Source of the DNA: CADEEN01 sp963840805
GTDB taxonomy: Bacteria > Pseudomonadota > Gammaproteobacteria > Burkholderiales > Burkholderiaceae_C
Length of the DNA stretch: 64,000 nucleotides
Assembly (NCBI GenBank): GCA_963840805.1
Contig: CAWJAJ010000016.1
Location: forward strand, 310,001 to 374,000
Direction: 5' to 3'
The notes below the pieces were generated by a model that saw only the letters and a program-made list of their open reading frames with translations, searched no databases and had not been told where the DNA came from. How positions within the stretch are numbered: position 1 is the first letter of the stretch; every line of letters starts with the position of its first letter. Shown here piece after piece: positions 55,630-64,000 of the stretch. Position numbers and translations under genes: made by a program.

Positions 55630-55640
55630 CTATACGATAG
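55630..55640. promoter_or_regulatory. Inverted repeat between xdhA and LysR gene
   Basis: CTAT-ACG-ATAG is a short perfect inverted repeat in the 71-base divergent gap, within TTGTCTATACGATAGCC, which fits the LysR T-N11-A type pattern. It is a candidate operator for the adjacent LysR regulator. The site is short, so confidence is low. Confidence 0.35.
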
Positions 55641-55669
55641 CCGCGATGCCCTGTATGCGGGAACTCCGT

Positions 55670-56651
55670 ATGGCCGAGCGTGCGCTTTTCGACAAGATCG
55701 AGCTTCACCTCGTCAGGGTCCTGCACACCGTGATCACCGAACGCAGCGTCTCGCGCGCCGCCTTGAAGCTGGGCAGCACGCAGCCCACCGTCAGCGCGCA
55801 ATTGAAGCGCCTGCGCGCGCTGACCGGCGATGCGTTGCTGGTGCGCAGCGGCGCCGGCGCTGATGCCGACCGAGGCCGCGCTGCAACTGGTCGAGCCGGC
55901 GGCGCTGTTGCTGCAGCAGGCCGACACGCTGTTCGGCATGCGCCAGCGCAGCCGCGTCTTCGACGCCGCGCACAGCGAGGCCACGCTGCGCATCGCCGCC
56001 AGCGACTTTCTCGACCCGCTGTTCCTGCCCGAGCTGGTGGCGCGCGTGCGCCAGCAGGCACCCGGCGTGCGCATCGAGTTGCTGCCGCTGACGGCAGACT
56101 ACGACTACCGCAAGAGCCTGGCCCGCGGCGAGGTCGATCTGGTGATCGGCAACTGGCTCGAGCCGCCCGGCGAGATGCACCTGGCACGCCTGTTCACCGA
56201 CGAGATCGTCTGCCTGGTCAACGAGGACCATATCGCGGTGCGCAACCCGCGCAGCTGGACCGAGGCGCGCTACCTCGGCGCCGAGCATGTGGCGCCGACG
56301 CCGATGCACGAAGGCGCGCGCGGCGTCATCGACGACCACCTCGCCAGCCAGGGCCTGGCGCGGCAGATCGTCGTGCGCAGCCCGCACTTCGGGCTGATCC
56401 CGTTGATGCTGGCGCAGACCCAGCTGGTGCTGACCACCGGCCGCTTGTTCTGCAGCCGTTATGTCGACCCGCTGCCGGTGCGCATCGTCAAGTGCCCGAT
56501 CAGCTTCCCTCCCCTCACCTACTACCAGCTCTGGCACGACGTGACCCACGCCAGCGCGCGCGGCAAGTGGCTGCGCGAGCAGGTGCGCGAAGTGGCGCGC
56601 ACGCTGGCCAGCCATGCGCTGCCGGTGCGGCGCGGCGGGAGGGTGCAGTGA
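55670..56651 (+). CDS. LysR family regulator of purine catabolism (frameshifted)
   Basis: This protein of about 326 residues has an N-terminal winged helix (ERSVSRAALKLGSTQPTVSA, QLKRLRALTGD) and a LysR effector domain (LRIAASDFLDPLFLPELV, VDLVIGNWLEPPGEMH). Near 55857 one extra G separates LLVRSGAG from LMPTEAALQLV. ATG 55670 fits the family; ATG 55646 is a possible alternative. Its stop overlaps the guaD start (GTGA), so it is co-transcribed with guaD and divergent from xdhAB. Confidence 0.88.
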
Positions 56652-57945
56652 GCCGCCTCGCGATACGGGCGGATCTGCTCGACTTCACCGCCGACCCTGG
56701 CTGGGGCGTGCCGAGCGATGCCTCACCCGGCTTGCGCTGGCGCCCCGATCACTGGCTGCTGGTCGATGGCGGCCGCATGGCCGGCGCGCAGCGCGAGGCC
56801 CCCGACGCGTCGTGGGTGCAGCGCGACCACCGTGGCCAGCTGCTGCTGCCCGGCTTCATCGACACCCACGTGCACATGCCGCAGCTCGAGGTCATCGCCA
56901 GCTACGGCACCGAGCTGCTGCACTGGCTCGAGACCTACACCTTCCCGGCCGAGCTGCGCTATGCCGACCCGGCGGTGTGCGCCGCCGGGTCGAACCGCTT
57001 CCTCGATGCGCTGCTGATGCACGGCACCACCGCCGCGGTGGTCTTCCCGACGGTGCACAAGGCCTCGGTCGACGCCCTGTTCACGGCCGCCGACGAACGC
57101 GGCATGCGGCTCGTCACCGGCAAATGCCTGATGGACCGCAACGCGCCGCCCGGGCCTGACCGACACGGTCGACAGCGCCGAGCGCGACAGCTGCGAGCTG
57201 ATCGAACGCTGGCACGGCCGCGGCCGGCTGGCCTATGCGCACACCGTGCGCTTCGCGCCGACCAGCAGCGATGCGCAACTGGCGCTGGCCGGCCGCCTGC
57301 TCGCCGCGCACCCGGGCACCTACCTGCAGACGCACGTGGCCGAGAACCGCGACGAACTGGCCTGGGTGGCCGAGCTGTTCCCCGATGCGCGCAGCTACCT
57401 CGACGTCTACGCCCGCCACGGCCTGATCGGCCCGCGCTCGGTGCTGGCGCACGGCGTCTGGTTCGACGCCGACGACCGCGCGCTGCTCGGCCGCGCCGGC
57501 GCGCAGATCGCGCACTGCCCGAGCTCGAACCTGTTCCTCGGCAGCGGCCTGGCCGATTGGCGCGCGCTCGAAGACGCCGGCGCCGCCGTCTCGCTGGCCA
57601 GCGACGTCGGCGGCGGCACCAGCCTGTCGATGCTGCGCACGATGGCCGACGCCTACAAGGTGCAGGCGCTGCGCGGGTGTTCGGCTTCCGGCATGGAAGG
57701 CTTTGCATGCGGCGACACGCGGCGCGGCCGTTGCGCTCGGACTCGAGCGCGAGATCGGTTCGCTCGATGTCGGCTGCATGGCGGATCTGGCGCTCTGGCA
57801 GTACGCCGTCGGGCCGGTGGCGACGGCGCGCGACGAGGCGGCATCTTCCTTGCATGAGCGGGTGTTTGCTTTGATGACGCTCGGCGATGAGCGCAATCTG
57901 GTTTCGACCTATGTCGCGGGGCGGTGTTTGTATGCAGCTGCGTAG
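56648..57945 (+). CDS. guaD: Guanine deaminase (frameshifted)
   Basis: This amidohydrolase of about 431 residues converts guanine to xanthine, feeding xdhAB. Zinc ligands appear in FIDTHVHMPQ (His-x-His), YLQTHVAENRDE, VLAHGVW and the Asp in SLASDVGGGTS. Near 57160 (extra C/G) and 57672 (extra C) the frame changes; corrected sequence continues LTDTVDSAERDS and RLPAWKALHAATRGAA. GTG at 56648 overlaps the LysR stop. Followed by a MITE-like element and the ABC transporter. Confidence 0.92.
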
Positions 57946-57964
57946 CGCCATCGGTGATCGATGC

Positions 57965-58359
57965 TCGGCGCCGGGAGTGCCCCGGCGGGCAGTCACTTTC
58001 TTTCTGGTGGCTCAGAAAGAAAGTAACCAAAGAGAAAGAGCGCCTTGAACACGTGCTCATTCTGGGTCTGCGGTCTCGCGATGACGTCGGATGTCCGCGC
58101 GACAGGCCTGACCCGGTACGGGCTCAAGTTGCGATTGCACCGTGGCGCACCGCGCTTGGGCCACGACACAGGAGCGCGGTGCGCTCAGTGCAAACGCACG
58201 AAAGCCCGGACATCGCTCTGGGCTTGCGTGCGACACAGAAGACGCATCTCGCATCGAGACGCAGCCAAATGAGACGTGTTGGGCTCTTTCTCTTTGGTTA
58301 CTTTCTCTTTGAGCCAGCAAAGAGAAAGTGACCGCCCGCCGGGGCGCTCCCGGCGCCGA
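57965..58359. mobile_element. MITE-like element with 76-bp terminal inverted repeats
   Basis: Bases 57965-58040 and the reverse complement of 58284-58359 are 76-bp inverted repeats with about 7 mismatches (about 91% identity). Both begin TCGGCGCCGGGAG and end AAAGAGAAAGAG, with AGTAACCAAAGAGAAAG inside. The interior is about 243 bases with no convincing gene. The left arm begins about 19 bases after the guaD stop and the right arm ends about 38 bases before the ABC ATPase gene. No transposase is present, and no target-site duplication was established by eye. Confidence 0.75.
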
Positions 58360-58397
58360 CTCACGAATGAGAAGAACCGACCGAGGAGCAACAAGCA

Positions 58398-59961
58398 ATG
58401 ACTGCACCACGCCTCGAGCTGATCGGCATCAGCAAACAGTACCCCGCCGTCAAAGCCAACGACAACGTCAGCCTCAAGGTCGCGCCGGGCGAAATCCACG
58501 CGCTGCTCGGCGAGAACGGCGCCGGCAAGTCGACGCTGATGAAGATCGTGTTCGGCGCGGTGCAGCCCGACGAGGGCGAGATCACGCGTCGACGGCCAGA
58601 CGGTGCAGATCCGCAACCCGCACGAGGCCCGGGCGCTCGGCATCGCGATGGTGTTCCAGCACTTCAGCCTGTTCGACACGCTGACCGCCGCCGAGAACGT
58701 CTGGCTCGGCCTGGACACCGGCGAGTCGCTGGCGCAGGTCACCGAGCGCATCCGCAAGAAGGCTGCCGACTACGGCCTCGACGTCGATCCGGCGCGGCCG
58801 GTGCACAGCCTGTCGGTCGGCGAACGCCAGCGCGTCGAGATCGTGCGTGCACTGCTGTCGGACCCGAAGGTGCTGATCCTCGACGAGCCGACCTCGGTGC
58901 TGACGCCGCAGGCGGTGCAGCGGCTGTTCGACACGCTGCGCCAGTTGTCGCAGGAAGGCTGCTCGATCCTCTACATCAGCCACAAGCTCGACGAGATCCG
59001 CGAGCTGTGCCACCACTGCACCGTGCTGCGCGGCGGGCGCGTCACCGGCGAGGTCGATCCGCGCGCGGAGTCCAACGCCTCGCTGTCGCGGCTGATGATC
59101 GGCTCCGAGCCGCCGAAGCTGGTGCACCGCGAGGCCAAGCTGGGCGGCGTGGCCCTCGAGCTGAAGGACTTGTCGCTCGCGCCGGACAGCGCCTACGGTG
59201 TGGCGTTGAAGCATGTCTCGCTGCAGCTGCGTGGCGGCGAGGTGCTCGGCATCGCCGGCGTGTCGGGCAACGGCCAGCAGGAACTGCTCGCCGCGCTGTC
59301 GGGCGAGGACCTGCGCGCCAGCCCGGGCAGCATTCGCCTGTTCGGCACCGACATCGCCCGCGCCGGGCCGACCAAGCGGCGTGCGCTCGGCCTGAACTTC
59401 GTGCCCGAGGAACGCCTGGGCCGCGGCGCGGTGCCGATGCAATCGCTGGCCGCCAACACGCTGCTGACGCGGCGCGAGCCGCTGCGGGCGCTGGGCTGGA
59501 TCGACGTCAAGGCCACCCACGCGCTGGCCACCAAGCTGATCGAGCGCTTCAACGTCAAGGCCGGCGGCTCGTCGGCCGCGGCCAAGAGCCTGTCGGGCGG
59601 CAACCTGCAGAAGTTCATCGTCGGCCGCGAGATCGATGCCGCACCCAAGGTGCTGATCGTCGCGCAGCCGACCTGGGGCGTCGACGTCGGCGCGGCAGCG
59701 CAGATTCGCGGCGAACTGCTCGCGCTGCGCGACGCCGGCTGCGCGGTGCTGGTGATCAGCGAGGAGCTCGAGGAGCTGTTCGAGCTGTCGGACCGGATGG
59801 TGGTGATCGCCGGTGGGCGCCTGTCGCCCAGCGTGCCGGCCCGGGCCGCGACGATCGAGCGCATCGGCCAATGGATGGCCGGGCTGTTCGACGACGGCGC
59901 CGACGGCGCCGACGGCAACGCGGCCGCACAAGCGAAGGAGACCGCCCATGCTCAAGCTTGA
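58398..59961 (+). CDS. Purine/nucleoside ABC transporter ATP-binding protein (frameshifted)
   Basis: This fused two-ATPase subunit of about 520 residues, of the BmpA/NupABC nucleoside type, has Walker A LLGENGAGKSTLMKI, signature LSVGERQRVEIVRALL and Walker B VLILDEPTSVL in the first half. The second half is degenerate (GVSGNGQQELLAAL, LSGGNLQKFIVGRE), as usual. Near 58590 one extra C splits EGEIT from VDGQTVQIRNPHEA. GAGGAG lies before ATG 58398. Its end overlaps the permease start by 14 bases. No binding protein is encoded next to it. Confidence 0.9.
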
Positions 59962-61049
59962 ATCCCGCGCCGCGCCGTCGGGCGCGATGGCGCTGGCCTC
60001 GCCGCTGATCGCGCTGGCCGTCACGGTGGTGATCGGCGTGGTGCTGTTCGTGCTGCTCGGCAAGGATCCGCTGCTCGGCCTGCGCATGTTCTTCGTCGAG
60101 CCGGTGAAGAGCGGCTATGCGTGGAGCGAGATCGCCGTCAAGGCCGTGCCGCTGGTGCTGATCGCGCTCGGCCTGTCGCTGTGCTTTCGCGCCAACGTCT
60201 GGAACATCGGTGCCGAGGGCCAGTACATCCTCGGCGCGATCTTCGCCGGCGGCATCGCGATGCAGGCCACGCCCGACTCGCCGCGCGCCATCGTGATCGT
60301 GATCCTGGTCGCCGGCATCGTCGGCGGCATGGGCTGGGCGGCGATCACCGCGTTGCTGCGCGATCGCTTCAATGCCAACGAGATCCTGGTCAGCCTGATG
60401 CTGGTGTACGTGGCCGAGATGGTGCTGTCGTACCTGGTCTACGGGCCCTGGCGCGACCCGGCGGGCTTCAACTTCCCGCAGACCGTGACCTTCGCCAAGC
60501 CGACGCAGGTGCCGCGGCTGTTCTGCGGGCCTGCGCGTGAACATCGGCGTGATCATCGCGCTGCTGGCCGTGCTGGGCATGACGATCTTCCTGTTCCGGC
60601 TGTTCCGCGGCATGCAGGCGCAGGTCGGCGGGCTGGCCCCGATGGCCGCGCGCTACGGCGGCTTCAGCTCGCGCTCCTCGCTGTGGACGGCGCTGCTGAC
60701 CTCGGGCGGCCTCGCGGGCCTGGCCGGCGGGCTCGAAGCCACCGGGCCGCTCGGCCAGCTGACGCCGTACGTGCCGGTGGGCTACGGCTTCGCGGCCATC
60801 ATCGTCGCCTTCGTCGGCCGGCTCAACCCGCTGGGCATCGTGTTCTCGGCGGTGCTGATGAGCATGTTCTACATCGGCGGCGAACTGGCGCAGTCGCGCA
60901 TGCAACTGCCCAAGTCGATCACCGGCGTGTTCCAGGGCCTGCTGCTGTTCTCGCTGCTGGCCAGCGACACGCTGATCCTCTACCGCCTGCGCTGGGTCGC
61001 CGCGCGGCGCGGCCCGGCCCCGGCCACCGCTGCGAGGGCCGCGTCATGA
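59948..61049 (+). CDS. Nucleoside ABC transporter permease, first subunit (frameshifted)
   Basis: This membrane subunit of about 366 residues is of the BPD_transp_2 fold, with roughly ten helices. The loop CFRANVWNIGAEGQYILGAI is the family's coupling EAA-like motif, and NANEILVSLMLVYV follows. Near 60528 one extra T changes the frame between VPRLF and AGLRVNIGVII. The last 170 residues continue normally (GLEATGPLGQLTPYVPVG). It overlaps both neighbours (14 bases and ATGA), so the three subunits are one operon. Confidence 0.9.
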
Positions 61050-61966
61050 ACGAAATCGCATTGCTGATCGCGGCGACGCTGAACGCCGGCACCGTACTCG
61101 GCCTGGCCTCGCTCGGGCTCTTGATCAACGAGCGCGCCGGCATCGTCAACCTCGGCGCCGAGGGCCTGATGCTGGTTTCGGCGGTGGCCGGCTTCGCCAT
61201 TGCCGTGCACACCGGCAGCGACACGCTGGCCTTCGGCGCCGGTGCGCTGGCCGGCGGTGCGCTGGCCGCGGTATTCGGCCTGCTGGTGATCTGGCTCAAC
61301 ACCAACCAGTACGCCACCGGCCTGGCGCTGTCGCTGTTCGGCGCCGGCTTCTCGGCCTTCGTCGGCCAGCCCTACACGCGCGAGCGGCTCGGCGAGCGCG
61401 CCAGCTTCGATATTCCGTGGTTGTCGGACATCCCGTTCTTCGGCCCGGCGCTGTTCAAGCAGCACCCGATGGTCTGGATCACGATCGCGCTGGCCGCCGG
61501 GCTGGCGTGGTGGCTGACGAAGAGCCGCAGCGGCCTGGTGCTGCGCGCGGTCGGCGAATCGCCCGAGTCGGCCCACGCGCTCGGCTACCCGGTGCGGCGC
61601 ATCCGGCTCGCCGCGGTGGTCGCCGGCGGCGCGCTGTGCGGCGTCGCCGGGGCCTACATCTCGGTGGTCTATACGCCGCTGTGGGTCGAGGGCATGGTCG
61701 CCGGCAAGGGCTGGATCGCGCTGGCGCTGACGACCTTCGCCACCTGGCGGCCGGCCCGCGTGCTGCTCGGCGCCTACCTGTTCGGCGGCGTGACGATGCT
61801 GCAGTTCCATCTGCAGGGCATGGGCGTGCAGGTGCCCAGCCAGTTCCTGGTGATGCTGCCCTACGTCGCCACCATCGTCGTGCTGGTGCTGATCTCGAGC
61901 AACGCGGCGTGGATCAAGGCCAACATGCCGGCGTCATTGGGCAAGGCATTCACGCCGGGGGGATGA
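61046..61966 (+). CDS. Nucleoside ABC transporter permease, second subunit
   Basis: This 306-residue membrane subunit is intact, with eight or more helices. The family motif is GLLINERAGIVNLGAEGLML, followed by NTNQYATGLALSLFGAG and RAVGESPESAHALGYPV. Its start overlaps the first permease stop (ATGA). With xdhAB and guaD it forms a purine uptake and oxidation cluster. About 175 bases separate it from nrfH. Confidence 0.93.
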   Translation: MNEIALLIAATLNAGTVLGLASLGLLINERAGIVNLGAEGLMLVSAVAGFAIAVHTGSDTLAFGAGALAGGALAAVFGLLVIWLNTNQYATGLALSLFGAGFSAFVGQPYTRERLGERASFDIPWLSDIPFFGPALFKQHPMVWITIALAAGLAWWLTKSRSGLVLRAVGESPESAHALGYPVRRIRLAAVVAGGALCGVAGAYISVVYTPLWVEGMVAGKGWIALALTTFATWRPARVLLGAYLFGGVTMLQFHLQGMGVQVPSQFLVMLPYVATIVVLVLISSNAAWIKANMPASLGKAFTPGG

Positions 61967-62030
61967 TCTGGTGCGGGACGTCGTGCCCGTGCTGAGGCAA
62001 TGAACCGCGTTGCGGGGCGGCGCAGGCAGA

Positions 62031-62044
62031 TTGCGCTCAGTCAA
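62031..62044. promoter_or_regulatory. Weak FNR-like site upstream of nrfH
   Basis: TTGCGCTCAGTCAA keeps the outer TTG and CAA of the FNR consensus but not the inner bases. It lies about 100 bases before the nrfH start. Oxygen control is expected for nrf genes, but this site is only a weak match. Confidence 0.25.
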
Positions 62045-62142
62045 TCGCGCCGCACAGGGCCACGGTCAGAATTCGCCGGTCAGCGGGGTTCCAGGCCGAC
62101 GACGTCGTGGTCGCGGTGAGTCACCTTGAGGGGCATCTGCGC

Positions 62143-62649
62143 ATGGCCAGTGCAACACGGCAGCGGGGAATGGCAGGCAGTGCCGCGCTGTGGATCGCGC
62201 TTGCGGTGCTGATCGGCGCCGCGATCGGCGTCGGCGGCTACACCTTGGTCTATGCCGAAGGGCTGTCGTACATGAGCTCCGACCCCAAGGTGTGCGTCAA
62301 CTGCCACATCATGCGGCCGCAATACGAGGCCTGGCAGAAGTCCAGCCATCACAACGTGGCGGGCTGCGTCGAGTGCCACCTGCCGCAAGGCCTGATCGGC
62401 AAGTACCTGGCCAAGGCGATCAACGGCTACCACCACTCGAAGGCATTCACCTTGCAGGATTTCGCCGAGCCGATCGCCATCAAGGCCGGCAACAGCCGCA
62501 TCCTGCAGAACAACTGCCTGGCCTGTCACGGTGAACTCGTGCACCAGGCGGTCGTCGCCCCCGGACGCAGCGACGAGGTGCGCTGCGTGCACTGTCATCA
62601 ATCGGTCGGGCACGGCGAGCGCGCCGGTCTCGGCGGCGCTCGTTCCTGA
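62143..62649 (+). CDS. nrfH: Cytochrome c nitrite reductase membrane subunit
   Basis: This 168-residue NapC/NirT-family protein has one N-terminal helix (about residues 14-36, ALWIALAVLIGAAIGVGGYT) and four CxxCH haem motifs (CVNCH, CVECH, CLACH, CVHCH), as in NrfH. It oxidises menaquinol or ubiquinol and passes electrons to NrfA. AGGGG lies about 9 bases before ATG 62143. NrfA follows by 14 bases. Confidence 0.93.
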   Translation: MASATRQRGMAGSAALWIALAVLIGAAIGVGGYTLVYAEGLSYMSSDPKVCVNCHIMRPQYEAWQKSSHHNVAGCVECHLPQGLIGKYLAKAINGYHHSKAFTLQDFAEPIAIKAGNSRILQNNCLACHGELVHQAVVAPGRSDEVRCVHCHQSVGHGERAGLGGARS

Positions 62650-62663
62650 CGATGGAGGTTCCC

Positions 62664-64000
62664 GTGAAGCTCAGATCCAGCTCGATCCGCATGGCCCAGC
62701 GCGGCGTTTCGACCGCCCTGCTGCTGGTGCTCATCGCCGTCGTCGCCGTCGTTGCGGCGGCCGTCACGGGGCTGCTGATGAACATCTTCGAGCGCAAGCA
62801 GGAGGCCGCGGCACCCTTCACGCCGCTCGTCGAGGTCACCGAGGACACCACCGATCCGGCGAAGTGGGGCGTCAACTGGCCCAAGCAGTACGACTCCTAC
62901 AAGCTCACGGCGCAGACCACGCGCACGCGCTTCGGCGGGCACGGCGGCAGCGAGGCGCTGCCGGAGGAAAAGATCGCGCGCGATCCCTGGCTCAAGCGCA
63001 TGTTCCTCGGCTATGCGTTCTCGATCGACTATCGCGATCGGCGCGGCCACGCCTACATGCTGTCGGACCAGGAGCAAACGCAGCGCCTGACCAAGCCGCA
63101 GACCGGCTCGTGCCTGCACTGCCATGCGTCGATCATGCCGCTGTACCGCGCGCTCGGCGACGGCGATGCGGCCAAGGGCCTGGCGGCGAGCTACAAGTAC
63201 TCGTACAAGGATCTGAGCGCCAAGCTGCACGAGTCGGGCCACGCGCATCCGGTGAGTTGCGTCGATTGCCATGACCCGAAGACGATGCAGCTGCGCGTCA
63301 CCCGCCCCGGCTTCATCCAGGGCATCCAGGCGCTGGCCACGTCCGACGCTGCCGCGCCGCACCTGCCGTCGATCGAGCGCTGGCGTGCATCGAAGCGCGA
63401 GAAGCCGTACGACCCGAACAGCGACGCCTCGCGCACCGAGATGCGTTCCTACGTCTGCGGCCAATGCCACGTCGAGTACTACTGCTCGTCGCAGATGCCG
63501 CTCACCTTCCCGTGGGGCAAGGGCCTGCGTGCCGGCGACCAGGAGAAGTTCTGGAACGAAACCAAGTTCGCCAGCGGCGAGCGCTTCTTCGACTACAAGC
63601 ATGCCGAGACCGGGGCGCCGATCCTGAAGGCGCAGCACCCGGAGTTCGAGCTGTGGAGCCAGGGCGTGCACGCGCGCAGCGGCGTGTCGTGCGCCGACTG
63701 CCACATGCCCTACGGCCGCGACGGCGCCACCAAGGTCTCCGATCACTGGGTGCGCAGCCCGCTGCTGAACATCAGCCGCGCCTGCCAGACCTGCCACAAG
63801 CAGTCCGAAAGCGAGATCCAGGCCCGTGTCGAGCAGATCCAGACCCGCAACGCCGAGTTGCTGCAGCGCGGCGGCGTCGCGATCGTCGCGCTGATCGACG
63901 CCATCACGGCGGCCAAGAAGGAAGGCGCGACACCGGAGCAGCTGCAGCCGGCGCTGGAGCTTCAGCGTCAGGCGCAGTGGCGCCTGGACTTCATCGCGGC
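62664..64000 (+). CDS. nrfA: Ammonia-forming cytochrome c nitrite reductase, 5' part
   Basis: The visible 445 residues have an N-terminal anchor or signal helix (GVSTALLLVLIAVVAVVAAA) and five CxxCH motifs: CLHCH, CVDCH, CGQCH, CADCH and CQTCH. CGQCHVEYYC is the diagnostic NrfA stretch around the third haem. Haem 1 in E. coli-type NrfA is CxxCK; here it is CLHCH, so this is the CxxCH clade of NrfA. NrfA reduces nitrite to ammonium in the periplasm. GGAGG precedes the GTG at 62664; ATG 62652 in the same frame is an alternative. The gene runs off the window end. Confidence 0.95.
   Translation, partial: MKLRSSSIRMAQRGVSTALLLVLIAVVAVVAAAVTGLLMNIFERKQEAAAPFTPLVEVTEDTTDPAKWGVNWPKQYDSYKLTAQTTRTRFGGHGGSEALPEEKIARDPWLKRMFLGYAFSIDYRDRRGHAYMLSDQEQTQRLTKPQTGSCLHCHASIMPLYRALGDGDAAKGLAASYKYSYKDLSAKLHESGHAHPVSCVDCHDPKTMQLRVTRPGFIQGIQALATSDAAAPHLPSIERWRASKREKPYDPNSDASRTEMRSYVCGQCHVEYYCSSQMPLTFPWGKGLRAGDQEKFWNETKFASGERFFDYKHAETGAPILKAQHPEFELWSQGVHARSGVSCADCHMPYGRDGATKVSDHWVRSPLLNISRACQTCHKQSESEIQARVEQIQTRNAELLQRGGVAIVALIDAITAAKKEGATPEQLQPALELQRQAQWRLDFIA

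Noticed and set aside
57965..58359. Complete insertion sequence
   Set aside because: Long inverted repeats are present but the interior has no transposase frame, so it is listed as MITE-like only.
58057..58410. Minus-strand frame of 117 codons over the MITE-like element
   Set aside because: It crosses the inverted repeat and has no ribosome-binding site or recognisable domain.

Overview
The window is a GC-rich chromosomal stretch of a Burkholderiales-type betaproteobacterium (Comamonadaceae/Sphaerotilaceae-like). This rests on codon use, a TetR-controlled paa operon, pobA beside an AraC-type regulator, and several xdh, guaD and Gfo/Idh catabolic genes. No rRNA, tRNA, CRISPR or complete insertion sequence was seen. 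Genes are dense and mostly in short operons with ATGA/GTGA overlaps.

Layout. 1-4.2 kb: 3' end of a class I PHA synthase, then a worn zone with a histidine-kinase remnant, a glutamine amidotransferase, three small genes (DUF3149-like, DUF2892-like, AhpD-like) and a truncated methyltransferase. 4.2-16.2 kb: a catabolic island under an IclR regulator (TIM-barrel isomerase, KstD-like flavoprotein, two Gfo/Idh oxidoreductases, periplasmic binding protein, AroE-like dehydrogenase, acyl-CoA dehydrogenase, CoA-transferase, epimerase, NIPSNAP protein), with an IclR-type box in the divergent promoter region. 16.4-21.7 kb: a WD40 lipoprotein, then an envelope trio of SGNH hydrolase, membrane-anchored unknown and an Lnt-like acyltransferase with a large extra C-terminal domain. 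22-30.6 kb: OsmC, pobR-like/pobA, an AEC transporter, then a second SDR/NIPSNAP/KstD-like/SDR locus facing another AraC regulator. 30.7-39.4 kb: PhoD, broken GNAT, BON, glycine-zipper, dodecin, CorA, an alpha/beta-hydrolase-LuxR protein and small unknowns. 39.6-48.6 kb: the phenylacetate operon paaG-I-K-A-B-C-D-E-paaR-lhgO-like, divergent from paaY across a perfect 16-bp palindrome. 49-51.6 kb: antitoxin remnant and a lipoprotein with Ig-like repeats. 51.6-62 kb: purine catabolism (xdhAB, LysR, guaD, ABC transporter), interrupted by a 395-bp MITE-like element. 62.1-64 kb: nrfH and the start of nrfA, a nitrite-to-ammonium reductase.

Overall the genes describe a metabolically versatile aerobe that degrades 4-hydroxybenzoate, phenylacetate, purines and probably an unidentified cyclic compound, makes PHA, and can reduce nitrite.

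An important caveat is that roughly thirty single-base indels, nearly all one extra base, break otherwise intact genes. This looks more like uncorrected sequencing insertions than gene decay. Genes are therefore given with their full inferred extent and each suspected shift is noted. Coordinates of the shifts are approximate to a few bases.
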